Of a DNA stretch of 64,000 bases, positions 1-12,170 are shown piece after piece; the first letter of the stretch is position 1, and each line of letters starts with the position of its first letter. The notes beneath the pieces are model-generated. The model made no database searches. It was not told the origin of the DNA and worked only from the letters and a program-made list of their open reading frames with translations. Source of the stretch: Okapia johnstoni (Eukaryota; Chordata; Mammalia; Artiodactyla; Giraffidae); NCBI GenBank assembly GCA_024291935.2, contig CM044310.1, positions 117,562,213 through 117,626,212 on the forward strand, given 5' to 3'. A program made the translations under genes and the position numbers.

Positions 1-87
1 GAGCAGGACCTCTGGATAGATGTCAGGTTTTGTGTTAGGTTCTAGATTCTGTGCAGGACTCTAAGCTGGTGTATGGGTTCCAACTGG

Positions 88-297
88 CTTCCCAGGTGGC
101 TCAATGGTAAAGAATCCACCTGCCAGTGTATGAGATGCAGGTTTGATCCCTGGGTCGGGAAGATCCCCTGGAGGAGGAAATGGCAACCCACTCCAGTATT
201 CTTGCCTAGAAAAATCCCATGGATGGAGGAGCCTGTCGGGTTAGAGTCCACGGAGACCTGAAGAGTCAGACACAACTGAATGACCAAGCACATGAGC
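88..297 (+). repeat. Bov-tA type SINE
   Basis: Has the tRNA-like head (gcttcccaggtggctca), the box-B-like ggtttgatccctgggtcggg, and the Bov-A body ending in the cacaactgaatga tail. It lies downstream of the second KLK14 coding exon. Confidence 0.85.
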
Positions 298-492
298 ATG
301 GTTTCTAAACAGTTGATCTGCTTTTAGAATCTAAAAGCAGATTCTAGATTTATGGCCGGGTTCCCTGTTCTGGGTCTGTGGTTCTAGGCTCTTATCTAGA
401 CCCCAAACTAGGATCCAGTTAGTACCCTGGATTGTACACAGGGCTAGACTCTGGAATTCACTTGGCAGAAGAATCAGAAAGGGACCACTCAC

Positions 493-664
493 GAGTGGGC
501 ACAGTGAGCAGCGGTGATGACCCACTGGTTGGAGAGCAGGGACCCTCCACAGAGGAAACGACGCTGGGGGCCTTGCAGGAGGGCTGCCTGCCATGGTTGG
601 GAGCTCCGGATGCATGTGTAGCCACCAATTATCTTGTTCTCATTACCTTGGTTCTGTGCCAGGG
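493..664 (-). CDS. KLK14: KLK14 exon with activation site and catalytic His
   Basis: The 172-nt exon enters in phase 1 and leaves in phase 2. It encodes the propeptide, the activation site after Lys, the IIGG mature N-terminus and the AAHC histidine motif of chymotrypsin-fold proteases. Confidence 0.92.
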
Positions 665-1822
665 CTAGGGGAAGGCAAGGGAGAGCTGGAGTGGGGAAAG
701 CAGGTAAGCAAAGGCTCTCCACCCACCCCCTAGCTCTCTAGGATGTCCGGAACCCACAAGTCCCCCCTATTTTGCCCAAACCTTAACCCACCCATCTTTA
801 TGTACCCCACCCTGTATGAGATATGCCCAACAGTGCCCCCAGTATTGTCCTGACACAACCAGGAAGTTTTCTGACAGCCCCTCACCCTCAGGCACCTCCA
901 TAGCATCTATTATTAGGTCCCAGAACCACTTCGTCCACGGTCCTGACACTACTGCCCCTGACTCTGCTTTCCCAAATGCTTTCTATGATCACTTTATGCA
1001 GTATGCCACAGCTCCACTCAGCAATCCTCCAACACCTTCGGGGAGCTCCCTGTCCCTTCCCCAGACTTCTCACTCTGTGTGGTCCCCCAGAATCCCCCCT
1101 TCTCCCTACACCCACTCTGCATGCCACACCACTCCCCGGCCAGGAGCCCACCACCCCATCATCATTTCTGCCATCACTTCTGATTAGTTCTTCCCTAACG
1201 CAATCAACAGGGCTTCCCAGGTGACTCAGTGGTAGAGAATCTGCCTGCCATTTAGGAGACAAAGGTTCAATCCCTATGTTGGGAAGGTCCCCTGCAGGAG
1301 GAAATGGCAACCCATTCCAGTATTCTTGCCTGGGAAATCCCATGGACAGAGGAGCCTGGTGGGCTACAGTCCATGGGGTCGCAAAGAGTCGGACACGACT
1401 GAGCGACTAGACAACAACGCAGTCAGCGAGTGTCTTGCTGGTACTTTCTCATAAGACTCGGTCAAAACCTGATTGTTCTGCTCAATTCCTCCCTTGATTT
1501 CTCACTATCTCTTGATGTTGTTGTTCAGTTGCTCAGTTGTATCCGACTCTTCACTATCCCCTACAAGTCTCTGGACCCTGTGATATTCTAATACCTCCAC
1601 CACTTAGAATCTGGGCCTTCCTGTAGCTTGCTCCTCAACCATGGTCCCCAAATTACTCCCTGCCCCTTCTCACCAGGTGAGCATCTCAGGTCCCCAGGGC
1701 CCTTCCCCATCTCCCCGTCTCTTCTCAGAGTCCAGCCCCCCCGCCCACCCACTGTCTTACCTACAGCCAAGATCTGAAGAGCCATCAGCAGGAGGAACAT
1801 TCTGAGGGCTGGTGGCTGGATT
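493..1822 (-). CDS. KLK14: KLK14, kallikrein-related peptidase 14, first two coding exons (gene continues off left edge)
   Basis: KLK14 is a secreted trypsin-like serine protease of the tissue kallikrein family, made as a prepro-enzyme. Seen here: exon 1762-side piece 1761-1822 holds the start codon at 1800-1798 and a hydrophobic signal peptide (MFLLLMALQILAV), then donor G|GTAAGA. The next exon is 493-664, with acceptor CCTAG and donor GTGAGT. It encodes a short propeptide ending NENK, the mature N-terminus IIGG that follows activation cleavage, and the catalytic histidine in TAAHC. Phases join correctly (40 coding nt + 172 nt). An upstream acceptor (TTTGCCAG, exon from 1822) implies a noncoding first exon. 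The propeptide and mature start match human KLK14 as I remember it better than other KLKs. The exons carrying the catalytic Asp and Ser would lie left of position 1, so activity cannot be judged here. Confidence 0.92.
1210..1419 (+). repeat. Bov-tA type SINE in KLK14 intron
   Basis: Full tRNA head plus Bov-A body, ending in gagtcggacacgactgagcga. It sits in the intron between the two KLK14 coding exons, antisense to the gene. Confidence 0.88.
1761..1822 (-). CDS. KLK14: KLK14 exon with start codon and signal peptide
   Basis: Contains 22 nt of 5' UTR after a pyrimidine-rich acceptor, then ATG at 1800 and 13 codons of leucine-rich signal peptide, ending in phase 1 at a strong GTAAGA donor. Confidence 0.88.
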
Positions 1823-2292
1823 CTGGCAAATGCAGAGAGAAAGGGAGGGCCAAGGAAGCTGCAAGAGACCTAGAGGTTATAGGTGAGAGAGCCTCTTAGA
1901 GACTGAGACCCTTAGGGACATGGATTGGGGGACAGAATAGAGGCCAGAGACCAGGAGGGCAGGGTGTGGGGTGGGGGGTGCTCCTTGGTGGCTGGAGAGG
2001 ATGCTGAGAAGGGCTCAGGTCTTGCCTTGATGTCTCCTGTCTGGAGGAGTGGGGGTGGTGTCTGGCCTCCTTGTCACTCACGGAGGCCTTTTATCCCTGG
2101 TCTGAGTAGCTGGCCCTGCTCCCTCCTCCACCCTTCTGAGTTTTTTTTTTCTTTTTTTTTTTATTGCCTATTTCCCACTCCAGGCTCCCAGTCCCATCTC
2201 CTCCCATCTTGTCTCTGGCCGGAAAAGCAGCCACAATTGTTCCCGAGAACCTGCCTACCTGGTGGGGGAAGGTGTTATAATCTGGGAGGAAC

Positions 2293-2326
<34 letters not shown>

Positions 2327-3300
2327 GGGGGGCTCCAGGGCAGGGTGGACGTGGGGGGGCGTGCTGGGGGAAGGTGCTGGGAGGGGCCAAGAGAGGGAGG
2401 GACAGAGGCAAAGAGAGAGAAAGGCTGCCTGGCAGCAGAGAGGGGCGAGGAAATGTGAGAGACAGAAGCAGAGAAACAGAAGGAAGGAGGGGAAGACAGA
2501 ACAGAAACAGGCAGAGAGAAGGAGGAAAAGGCACACAGAGAAAAGCGGAGGTATCCCACCCTCCAAACACACACATAAGGAATGGCAGCAGTGAGGGTGG
2601 GAGGAGACCCAGGGATGATGAGGAAGGACGTGGAGACCCCGAGAAGAGACCAGGCAGAGGACAGTGGGGAGGTGGAGAGGGAGCGGAGGTCACAGAGGGC
2701 ACTTGAGAGAAAGGGGAGACGGGCAGGCAGAGATGAGAGATGACAGCCGCAGAGGGACAGAGAAGGGCAAGGAGTGGGGCTGGGGAGCGGACAGGAGATG
2801 GGCGGTGCTGGGGGCACCAAGGTGCTAGGTGTCCTGTCTCCTAACTGTTGGGCAGGGCCCCACCACCCTCAGCCCCACCCCCAGCCTCTTAAATTCCCTA
2901 ATGACTGCAATTTGTCTCAGGGCAGCCGGGTCTGGACCACCTCACAGTGACTCAGCAGGTCAGCTCTCTGTACTTTCCCCCGCCCCCCCTACCCGGGGGT
3001 CTGGCTCCCAAACCACTTTCCTCCCCTCTCCACCTGGACTGCTGCTGCCCTGCCCCGCTGCAGAGGCACTCAGCGCCCCCTTCAACTGTTTTCCCTTCAA
3101 CTGGCTTTGCAGAGAGGCCACACTGCTTCAGGCTGAAAACCTTGGTTCAGGCCCCGGTAGACCAGAAGGGTGAAATGCACAAATAGAAGCTCTTCTGCCA
3201 AGAAAGAATTCTCTGGGGACAAGGCGGGGGGTGGGGGGAGGGGCGGGTGGGGTGGGGAGGGGACAGGCAGCTGCAAGTGAGGGCTCAGACGCTCTAGGGT
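1823..3300. other. KLK14 5' flank: purine-rich low-complexity DNA with a 31-G run
   Basis: No coding exon seen. The stretch is dominated by GA-rich low complexity (2380-2780) and a homopolymer of 31 G at 2295-2325, followed by A and six more G. Long open frames here (polyglycine, polyproline, RE-rich) are products of this composition. The KLK14 promoter and noncoding first exon probably lie here but I could not place them. Confidence 0.6.
2295..2332 (+). repeat. Poly-G tract (G31-A-G6)
   Basis: Thirty-one consecutive G on the plus strand (C on the KLK14 sense strand), about 0.5 kb upstream of the KLK14 signal-peptide exon. Such a tract can form G-quadruplexes and is also prone to sequencing-length error. 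Confidence 0.9.
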
Positions 3301-3394
3301 GTTTTGTTTTTGTTTTGGCATGCAGAATCTTAGTTCCTCAACCAGGGATCGACCCCCTGTCCCCCCTGCATTGAGAGCATGGAGGCTTTTTGTT

Positions 3395-3645
3395 TTTAAT
3401 TTATTTTTATTTTTTTATTTTAATTTCATTTAATGTTTTACATCCCATTTTATAATTTATTTTTAATTGGAGGATAATTGCTTTACAGTGTGTTAGTTTC
3501 TGCTGTATAACAACGTGAATCAGCCTTATGTGTAAATATATCCCCTGTCTCTTGAGCTTCCCTCCCACCCCCGCTCCACCCCTCGAGGTCATCACAGAAC
3601 ACTGAGTTGAGCTCCCTGTGCTTATTATAAAGCAGCTTCCCACTA
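3395..3645 (-). repeat. L1 3' end, antisense
   Basis: Resembles the ruminant L1 3' region in antisense (aattggaggataattgcttta, then a ctgtgtgttagtttctgctgta-like stretch and a gagctccctgtgct-like end). Confidence 0.6.
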
Positions 3646-3655
3646 GCTGTTTTAC

Positions 3656-3858
3656 ACGTGTGCTCAGTCGTGTCTGACTCTTTGCAGCCCCATGGACTGT
3701 AGCTCACCAGGCTCCTCTGTCCTTGGCATTCTCCAGACAAGAATACTGGAGTGGGTTGCCGTGCCCTCCTTCAAGGAATCTTCCCAACCCAGGGATCGAA
3801 CCCCTGTCCCCAGCATTGGCAGGCAGATTCTTCATTGCTGTACTGCCAGGGAGGTCCC
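3656..3858 (-). repeat. Bov-tA type SINE, antisense
   Basis: Reads tcagtcgtgtctgactctttg through to the reversed tRNA head (ctgccagggaggtcc). Confidence 0.85.
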
Positions 3859-4850
3859 AGAAGGCTATAATTTGAAGGACTCACAAGGATCCTCTGCTGA
3901 GCTGGAAGATAAACCTGAGATCTCCTCTTCCTAGAAAGAATACTCGGCTTAAACAGAAGGCCTCAGTGAAACCCACAGAGCCCAGGAAAAAAGTGCCGGG
4001 GATGTGGCCACAAATAGGGCTCAGTAAACTGCCTTATAGCCCCCATCCCAGCCTCTAGCCCCCTCAGCATCACTGCCAGGTTATTCATTCCCTTGCAGCC
4101 ACACGCCATTCTGGGCTGCCTTGCTCCCACTCCACCCATTACAGGGGTCCTCAAAAAATATCTGATGAGTGAATGATTGGACATTTGGCCAGAATCCTTG
4201 CCTTCCAAGAGCTCACTGTCTGTCAGGAGAGGTCAAAGAGGCAATGGGAAACTCTGTGCCGTGTGACGTGTGTTCTGATTGAACGGAGAGGACTATTGAA
4301 GGTTCTGATGAAGCCCCAGGAGTAGGGAAAGGGCTCCCAGAGGGCGGTCTTTCTAAGTTGGGCACTGCGGATGAGTAGGAGTTCACCGGGGTGGGGGGTA
4401 GACGGAGTGAGGAGAACAGCTCTGAGTAGAGCTCTTCAGACAGAAGGACCGTGCAGAGCTCAGAGTGCTAGAGGGAGAGGTGATCCCACAGGGATTCTGA
4501 ACAGGGGTGGGAAGAGCCCTTAAGGTCCTCATTGCAGACCTGGGCTGCCTCTTAGGGGAGCTGTCTGGTTAGAGATAGCAGTGGGGTGTTACTAGCACCA
4601 ACGGGAGGTGCTGGAAACCAGAGTGCTGTGGCACTCATGTGGGGAGATTGAATAGAGTGAAAAGACCTGGGGCGTCTGCTCAAGACCCCAAGAAAGACCC
4701 CCAGCTTAGGGGACGGGGGGCCGAGAAGGAGAAATGGAAGAGCTAAGAAGGAAACCGGGAGAGGGTGGCGTCAGGGAAGTTGAAATGAATTTTAAGAAGA
4801 GAGTGGCACGAGGGCTGGACCCAGCGAGGTGGCCACCGGGACTGGGGGTT
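3859..4850. other. No gene seen
   Basis: Ordinary intergenic sequence. I see neither credible splice-bounded exons nor an obvious young repeat. Confidence 0.5.
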
Positions 4851-6625
4851 TTGTTCCTTGTTTCTTCTTTCGGCCTTGTGGCGTGTGGCATCTTACTTCC
4901 CCAGCCAGGGATCGAACCTGGCTGCCCTGCACTGCAAGCTAGATTCTAAACCACTGGACCACCCTCACTTACATCACTAAGGGTACAGTTCAGTGGCAAG
5001 AAATACTTTCACTTGGTTGTGCAACCATTACCGTCATCTGTCTCCAAAACCTTCTCATCTCCTCTGACTGCAAGTCTGTCCCCATTAAACACCAGCTTCC
5101 CATCCTCCCTGCCCCAGGCCCTGGTAGACTCCAATCTACTTTCTGTCTCTATGAATTTGACTCTGAAATAGGTATTTCACATTTCAGTGGGCATAATGTC
5201 CTCAAGGTTCACGTGAGATGCTGTAACACATCAGAATTTCCTTCCTTTTTTAAAATAATTAGTTTGGTTATTTTCTTTTTGGCGGCGCTGGGTCTTCACT
5301 GCTGCACGCGGGCTTTCTCTGCTTGTGGCGAGCGGGGGCTCCTCTCTGGTTGCGGTGAATACAGCCTTCTCATTGTGGTGGTTTCTCTTGTTGCAGAGCA
5401 CGGGCTCTAGGGTGCACAGGTTTCAGGAGTTGTGGCGCATGGGCTTAGTTGCTCTGTGGCGTGTGGAATGTTCCCGGACCAGGGATCGAACCCGTGTCTC
5501 CTGCACTGGCAGCTGGACTCTTAACCACTGGACCACCAGGGAAGTCTTCCTTTCTTCTTCTTTTCTCCTTCCTTTTAGAGGCTGGATCATACATCTTTGT
5601 ATGGATGGGCCACATTTTGTGTATCCAGGTAACTATTTTTTAAGAGTTATTTTGGGCGCAGGTTATTGACATTTTAGGGACGAGTGTTTATTTATAGTTT
5701 TTGGCCATGCTGGGTTTTTGCTACAGCGCGTGGGCTTCCTGTTGCGGAGCACAGGCTCTCGGCACATGGGCTCAGTAGCTACAGTTTCGGCGCTCTTACA
5801 GCACAGGCTCAACAGTTGTGGCGCACGGGCTTAGTTGCTCCGTGGCATGTGGGATTTCCTGGTGGTCCAGTGGTTAAGAATCCACCTTGCAATGCAGGGG
5901 ACACCGGTTCGATCCCTGGTCCAGGAAGATCCCAAGTTACTTTCTTAATGTGGGTTACTTTCTTTCAATCCTCCTTCCCTCCCTCTGCCTTCCTATCTCC
6001 CTTTCTTCCTCTCCTTCCTTCCCTTCAACAAATATTTCTTGAGTACCTACTATGCATCAGTCATGGTTCTCAGTGCTGGAAAGTGGAAAGTGAATGTCCC
6101 TCAGTCGTGTCTGACTCTTTGCGACCCCATATATAGTCCATGGAATTCTCCAGGCCAGAATACTGGAGTAGGTAGCCTTTTCCTTCTCCAGGGGATCTTC
6201 CCAACCCAGGGATCAAACCCAGGTCTCCTGCATTGCAGGTGGATTCTCTACCAGCTGAGCCACAAGGGAAGCCCAAGAATACTGGAGTGGGTAGCCTCTC
6301 CTTTCTCCAGTGGATCTTCCCAACCCAGGAATCAAACCAGGGTCTCCGGCATTGCAGGTGAATTCTTTACCAACTGAGCTATCTTACCAACTGAGCTATC
6401 AGGGAAGCCGGCTAAGCGCTGAGGATATGGCAATAAACAAAGCAGACAAAGATCTCTGCCTCACGGATACTTAAATTCTGGAAGCAAAAGAAAGTTAAAT
6501 AAATATAACATATAATATTACAAGTCATGAGTGCTAAGAATAAGAAGGCAGGGAGGGAACTTCCTTGGTGGTCTAGTGGTTAAGACTTCACCGCTATCTG
6601 TAGGGGGAAAAAACTTCTTAAAGAA
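4851..6625. repeat. Cluster of tRNA-derived SINEs
   Basis: At least six pieces are visible. Antisense CHR/ART2-like copies lie at about 4851-4966, 5246-5552 and 5690-5850, each with the reversed ggaccaccagggaagtc head. A forward head is at 5857-5935. Two antisense Bov-tA copies lie back to back at about 6085-6275 and 6276-6412, and another forward head is at 6550-6600. The two adjacent Bov-tA copies share nearly identical ends. Confidence 0.75.
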
Positions 6626-8290
6626 AGAGCAGGGAGGAGGTCAGGGTCAGGGGGAAGGCGCTCTTTGAGCAAAGACCTAAAGGCCGGGAGGGACATGGGG
6701 GTGCGGGGACACGGTGGGCGGATGGCAGCACTTGCAAAGGTTCTGGGGTGTAAGAGGGTCCGATACTTCTGGGGACCAGCGAGGAGGCCAGTGTAGCCGG
6801 AGAAGCTGAGCCAGGGGAGAGAAGAGAAGGGAATGAGTGCAGTGCGGTAGTGGGAAGTCCACCCTCCCTGGGCTAGGTATTATCCTGAGCCGGTTTTACA
6901 GCCTGAGGAAGGAAGCTGGGGGAGTGGGGAGTGGCCCGTCCAAGGTCACTCCGCGGGTGAGCGCCGGAGGAAGGGCCGCGCACTGGGCTCCCGGACCCTC
7001 TGAATCCTCTGTTGTCTCCGTGATTTGCGCGTCAGTTTCATCTGAGCCCTTACTTGTGTGTCCAACGCTGTTTTAACGCGTGTTTCGTCAGTTAACTCGC
7101 CGACCCCTTCCCACGGCCTCGTGAGAAAGGTGCTCTTATTATCCGCCACACGCAGGTGGGGAAGGGGAGTCGCCCGTCCACGGTTACGCAAAGCGGAGCG
7201 GTGGCACCATCGTTCGAACCTGGGCGGCGGGCTCTTCCCCACCGCAGGGAGCCGGATGCCAGAGAACACAGGGGCGGAGGGTGAGCCGCCCCAGCGAGGG
7301 GATTAGCGCCAGACAGAAGGAAGGACGCCTCTCCCATTGTTCGGGAAGGAAGCAGGAAGGGGTGGGGGTCAGGTGGCCGGGAGGCTCGGGCCAGCTCATC
7401 CCGTCTCCAGCGGGCACCTGCTTGGGGAGGTGAGGGTGGCGGGTAGGTTCCCAGGTGAAGTTGGTGACCGGGAATTTAAAAGCGGCCTCTTCTGAGCAGC
7501 TGAATGGCTCTTGTTCTGTTTGCCTCCAGCAAAGAGCAGGCGCGTGCAGGGCTGGGTGACTGGAGGGAGGGATGCTGAGAGCGGAGAGATTAAGACAGTG
7601 GGGCCGGGTGGGGGGGGCGGCGGAGCATTAAGAGGGCAGACTGTGAGTGTAAAGTGCAGACAGAAAGCGCTTGGTTGGTGGAAGGGTCGGGGTGTCTTGG
7701 AGGTGGACAAACAGGTATGGCAGAGCTCTGGAAGCATGGGAGGGAGGCTGTGGTCAGGGAGTGGGATGTGGGATTTTGTGGGTTTTTAGAGGTGGAGCTC
7801 CTCTGCATGGAGATAGAGGCCAGGGTGTGACCTTGGGAATGAGTGATGGGCGAGGTAGACTCCCTGCCCGCCTCCGGGGACGGTGAAACCCCGGGGTGGG
7901 GTGGGGGGGGGTCCTCTCTCCAGGGGCCTCCTGACTCCCTGTCAGCAAATGCTTGTCTCGACCTCCACTTATAAATACAAATCTGGCAGGTTGTCTAGGA
8001 CTTTGCCTGCGTTTATCACCTTTAATTCTTGCAGGAGCTGTATGAGGTTGGAGTTAGGGCTAGTGTTAGTATGATGTGAGAGATGAGGAAACCGGGTTCT
8101 CAGACAGAAGTCCCTTGTGCAAATGGCATTAGCTGGGGTCAGAATTTGGGCCATCTGGCTGTTAAACGCTATGCCATTCAGTCTCCAAATCTGTCTCTAT
8201 GCCGTTCATGGGCAAGGAGTTCTCCGCTGCATCCTTGGCTCCTGGTACAGCCCCAGAGTGAGAGTGCCTGCAGAGATCATGTCTGGAATG
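6626..8290. other. No gene seen; GC-rich intergenic DNA
   Basis: Contains MIR-like text near 7085-7220 (cacgcaggtggggaaggggag). No exon I can support. Confidence 0.4.
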
Positions 8291-8295
8291 TGCAA

Positions 8296-8680
8296 ATCGA
8301 CCTTGGGACTTCCCTGGCGGTCCAGTTGCTAGGACTGAACTCTTTGATTTCAGGGGGCATGGGTTTGATCCTGGGTCAGGGAACTAAGATCTTCTTGCTG
8401 TTCAGTCACAAAGTCATGTCCCACTCTTTGTGACCCCATGGATTGCAGCAAGCCAGGCTTCCCTGTCCTTCACCAACTCCAGGAATTTGCTCAAACTCAT
8501 GTCCATTGAGTCAGTGATGCCATCCAACTATCTCATTCTCTGCCACTCCCTTTCCTCCTGCCCTCAATCTTTCCCAGCATCAGGGTCTTTTCTAATGAGT
8601 CGCCTTTTCGAATCAGATGGCTAAAGTATTGGAGCTTCAGCATCAATCCTTCTAAGATCTGCACGCTGCCAAAAAAACAA
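8296..8680. repeat. SINE head followed by antisense BovB 3' fragment
   Basis: Positions 8296-8392 carry a tRNA-like SINE (cttccctggcggtccag). Positions 8394-8640 are the reverse complement of the BovB 3' coding end, including the complement of a GKIEG/TLM-type segment. Confidence 0.75.
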
Positions 8681-8739
8681 ACGAGCCAGTCCCTCACCTT
8701 CTGTCAGCTCTTGGTTGACAGTTTCTCTAGTACCTCCCA

Positions 8740-8890
8740 AGTGCCACAGCTCACTTAGTCCCTGCACCAGCCCTAGAGGTGCATATAGTCACTCCCATTC
8801 TACAGATGAGGAAACTGAGAGAAATAAGGTCGGTTGCCCAACAAGCAAGAGGTGGAGCTGGGACTCAAACCCAAGCCTGTCTGGCTCCAT
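8740..8890 (+). repeat. MIR-like ancient SINE
   Basis: Carries the MIR core signature: tctacagatgaggaaactgag, then ttgcccaa and ctgggactcaaacccaag. Confidence 0.65.
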
Positions 8891-9199
8891 ACCCCTCTGC
8901 TGCTGACCTCACGTGTCCCTAGGATTACCCAAAGTCTCTCTGGATAATCCCTTAGATGGCTCCGAGTCAGCACCTGTATCTGCTACGTGCCAGGCAGCTT
9001 CTGCGTGCACGCCTGGGCGCCCCTGATGCTCCGTCAACAACCAGCGAACATCTCTGCCCCACCTCCCTCTCCCATCTCTATCATCAATCACTTGTTTCCC
9101 TTTGTAGGTGATGACACCATCCTCTCCCCAGTTGCTTCCATCAAAGGCTGGGAGTGGTCCTTGATCCTGCCCGCACTCCCACTTCCCACTTTGGCAATT

Positions 9200-9740
9200 C
9201 CTGTCACCTTAGTGCCAAAATAGACATCAAATCCACCCACTTCCTTCCTCTCACTCACCCTCGTCCAGGCTACCCTTATCTCTCACCTGGACAGGTGCAG
9301 TAGCCTCCAAACTGGTCTCCCTGCTTCCAAATTTAAACCCTGTTTCCACCTCCCCCCTACGCCCACCCCACACTAAGTCCATTCTCCACTTGGCAGGCAG
9401 TGCGTTCTTAAAATATAAAATGGTATCATGTTAAAATCGGCTTAAAACCCATCTGTGATTTCCCACTGCAATTATAATAAAACCTAAACATTTCCAAGGC
9501 ACTCTGTGTCTGGCTTTCTGTCTCTCCAGCCTCACCTTTCTAACTGTGCCACAGGCCCCCCTGGGCGTCTTTGATTTTCCTGACATGGTAGGTGCCCCCC
9601 CACCTCACTGCCTGTCTTTGCTCTTCCCTCCACCTGGGACACACTTCCCACCACTCTGCCCATGGTCACTTTCTCGAGTTGACATTCCCTTCTAGTTTCT
9701 GTCTCAGCCCCTTGCTGGTTCCCTTTCCTCATTTTAATCT
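9200..9740 (-). repeat. L2-like LINE 3' end, antisense
   Basis: Has old L2-type antisense phrases (ctccaaactggtctccctgc; cactctgtgtctggctttctg). It is diverged, so boundaries are approximate. The flanking 8891-9199 and 9741-10387 show no gene. Confidence 0.5.
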
Positions 9741-10387
9741 ATAATTGCCTTATGTGTTTGCTTCCTTGTTTATAGTTGCTGTTGTCTTCTTCTCCATGGC
9801 ATTTATCACCATCCGATGTCCCTCATGTTTTGTTTACTTCATTTTCTGTGTAGTCTGTCTCCCACAGTTTGAGTGCCAACTCTGACAGGGAAGGGGGGGT
9901 TGCTTGCTTTCTCTGTTTCTTCTCCCTGGCACGTAGTATCTGCTCAGTATACTTTTATGGACTGAAGGAACATTTCTCTCATTCAAACCAAGGCTTCATG
10001 CAGGCAGGGACCCTGTCTAACATGTTCACCGCTGAATTCTTAGAGCCCACTCTGGTACCTGGCATGTGCAGCAGCTCGATGAAAACAGGCTGGATGAGAT
10101 TAAGGGTACTGAGAGACTTCTTCTCCCCAGAATCTCTGTACTCGATGCCTCTACATCTTCAGACCTGACAGTAGTCTCTGATTACCCAGCCCTGGGAGAG
10201 CACACACAGGGGGGAAGATGGGGAAGCCCTTCTTTCTGAGATTGGGCTCCAACCTTGCAGGAAAGAATGCTTCTGACTCCAGTTGGTGGTACCCTAGGGC
10301 ATGGGGATTTCGGGCTCATCAACTTGGGTCCTTTCACAGACATTCAATAAGTATAAAGGACCCCTTGTGTTTATGTAGGAGGTGCCT

Positions 10388-10696
10388 TCTCCAAGGTCTT
10401 CCCTGGGAGGCTAGCTGGTAAAGAATCTGCCTGCAATGCAGGAGACCCCAGTTTGATTCCTGGGTTGGGAAGATCCCCTGAAGAAGGGTTAGGCTACCCA
10501 CTCCAGTATTCTTGGGCTTCCCTGGTGGCTCAGACTGTAGGGAATCCACCTGCAGTGTGGGAGACCTGGGTTCAATCCCTGGGTTGGGAAGATCCCCAGG
10601 GGGAAGGACTGGCAACCCACTCCAGTATTCTCGCCTGGAGAAGCCCCATGAACAGAGGAGCCTGGAGGGCTACAGTGCATGGGGTGGTAACACACA
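10388..10696 (+). repeat. Two tandem Bov-tA SINEs
   Basis: A truncated copy (10388-10513) is followed directly by a complete copy (10514-10696); both read from the tRNA head into the Bov-A body. Confidence 0.85.
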
Positions 10697-11136
10697 GCAC
10701 AGCCTTCTCCAAGGCCACAGACCTCAGCTAAAGCCCCGCTCCACGATGACTAGGGCTTCTCGCCTCAGCAACACCCTGCCCTCCATGTTTACCACGGCTT
10801 TCTCAGCAAGACTCTCCTGTGATTACCACTGCCATCTGCCTAAGTGGCAAACATCTTTATTTCTGTTTAGGAGAAGCTTCTCTTGTATTTACAGGGTGGT
10901 TTTTTTTTTTTTTTTTGGTGGGGGTGTGTGTGTGTGTGTGGAGGGGTTATGCAGGAGCTCTTACACTTATAAAACAACACCTTAGACTTCAGCAGGATTT
11001 GCGGGCTTCTTACATAGCCCTCATATCTGTTCCCACCATCCCCACCTCCTTATGGTTTTGGCTTCTTCCTGGCCTCCTTGCTTTTAAGCACCTTCCTTCC
11101 CCACAGTCCTCCTAGAGGCAGCCACAGAAGGCTTAA

Positions 11137-11270
11137 AAAATTTTTGTTTTAGGTTTTGGCCTTGGCCTGAGGTATGTGAGATCCTGGTTCCCCGACCAGG
11201 GAATGAACCTGCGCCCCTCTGCCTAGGAAGCACCAAGTGTTAACCCACTGGACCGCCAGGGGAGTCCCCG
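11137..11270 (-). repeat. CHR-like tRNA SINE, antisense
   Basis: Reversed SINE with ccccgaccagggaatgaacc and the reversed head ggaccgccaggggagtcc. Confidence 0.7.
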
Positions 11271-11529
11271 GAAGGCTCTTTTTGACCCTCTTGTTGACAA
11301 GCCTTGTCAGCTCTAAGCCCTTCTGCCTTGTGCAGTGGCATTCTGACTCTGGGGGCGGGGGGGTGTCGCCGCCCACCCCCACGGGCCCCTCCCCAGGCGG
11401 CCTGCACCAGAGGCAACCATTCCTCCGCTGGGCTCAGGGGTGCACGGTGCGCCCTGGCCTGCAGGCCTTTCCGCCGGCTTTTTTCTCCGCCACAGGTGCA
11501 GTCGTCCGCTCCCTCCCTTTTCTCGTGCT

Positions 11530-12170
11530 CATTCTTACTCATCTGGATCCTGGTTTAAACACTACCTCTTTCAGAAAGCATTCCGCGACGCCCCACGCTG
11601 AGTTAGCCGCCCCACCTCTGGGCTCCCCTGTGCCCTTACTAATCTCCGCCTCGATGCCTGTCCCTCTGGGTCTTGATTTGCCAGAGTTGGTGCGCACCGC
11701 CTCCCCCCATCAGACAGGGAGCCCGTTGAGGGCAGGGACGGGGGCTGACTTAGCTCTGTTTCCCCACGAACCCCCTGCAGGGCCTGGCTCCTGGGAGGTG
11801 CCTGGGCAAATGTTTGTCTCCTGAATAAAGGGTGATCCTTATCACTCCTCTGTTCCCAAATCTCCGTGGCTTCTTGCCCCTGCGACCTGGCCCCTCTTTC
11901 ATCTCTCCTCAGCTCACCCACCTCCACCACTCCCCTGCCTCCCTTGGAGCTTGCACGTGCGGTTTCGCAGCCATTGAAGAGGTCTTCCCTGTCTACCCTA
12001 CTTAAATGTATGACATGATCGATCTGATTATCACCATCTGAAATACTACCTATTCTACTTATTTTCCTCCTTTTTGGGCTTCTCCCGTGAGGGCGGGCTT
12101 TTGTTTTGTTCATTGCTGTCACAAATTGAGTGCTCCATAAATATTTGCAGAATGAATGGATGGATGGACA
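11530..12170 (-). repeat. L2-like LINE 3' end, antisense
   Basis: Recognisable by phrases typical of antisense L2, such as cagacagggagcccgttgag and ctgggaggtgcctgggcaaa. Old and diverged. Confidence 0.55.

Noticed and set aside
88..297. tRNA-like segments here and at dozens of SINE heads
   Set aside because: They are the tRNA-derived heads of Bov-tA/CHR SINEs with degraded cloverleaf, not functional tRNA genes.
2091..2820. Long polyproline, polyglycine and RE-rich open frames on both strands
   Set aside because: They come from the G31 run and GA-rich low-complexity DNA.
5684..6136. 150-codon plus-strand frame with signal-like start
   Set aside because: Made of antisense SINE sequence; the same phrases recur in other SINE copies.
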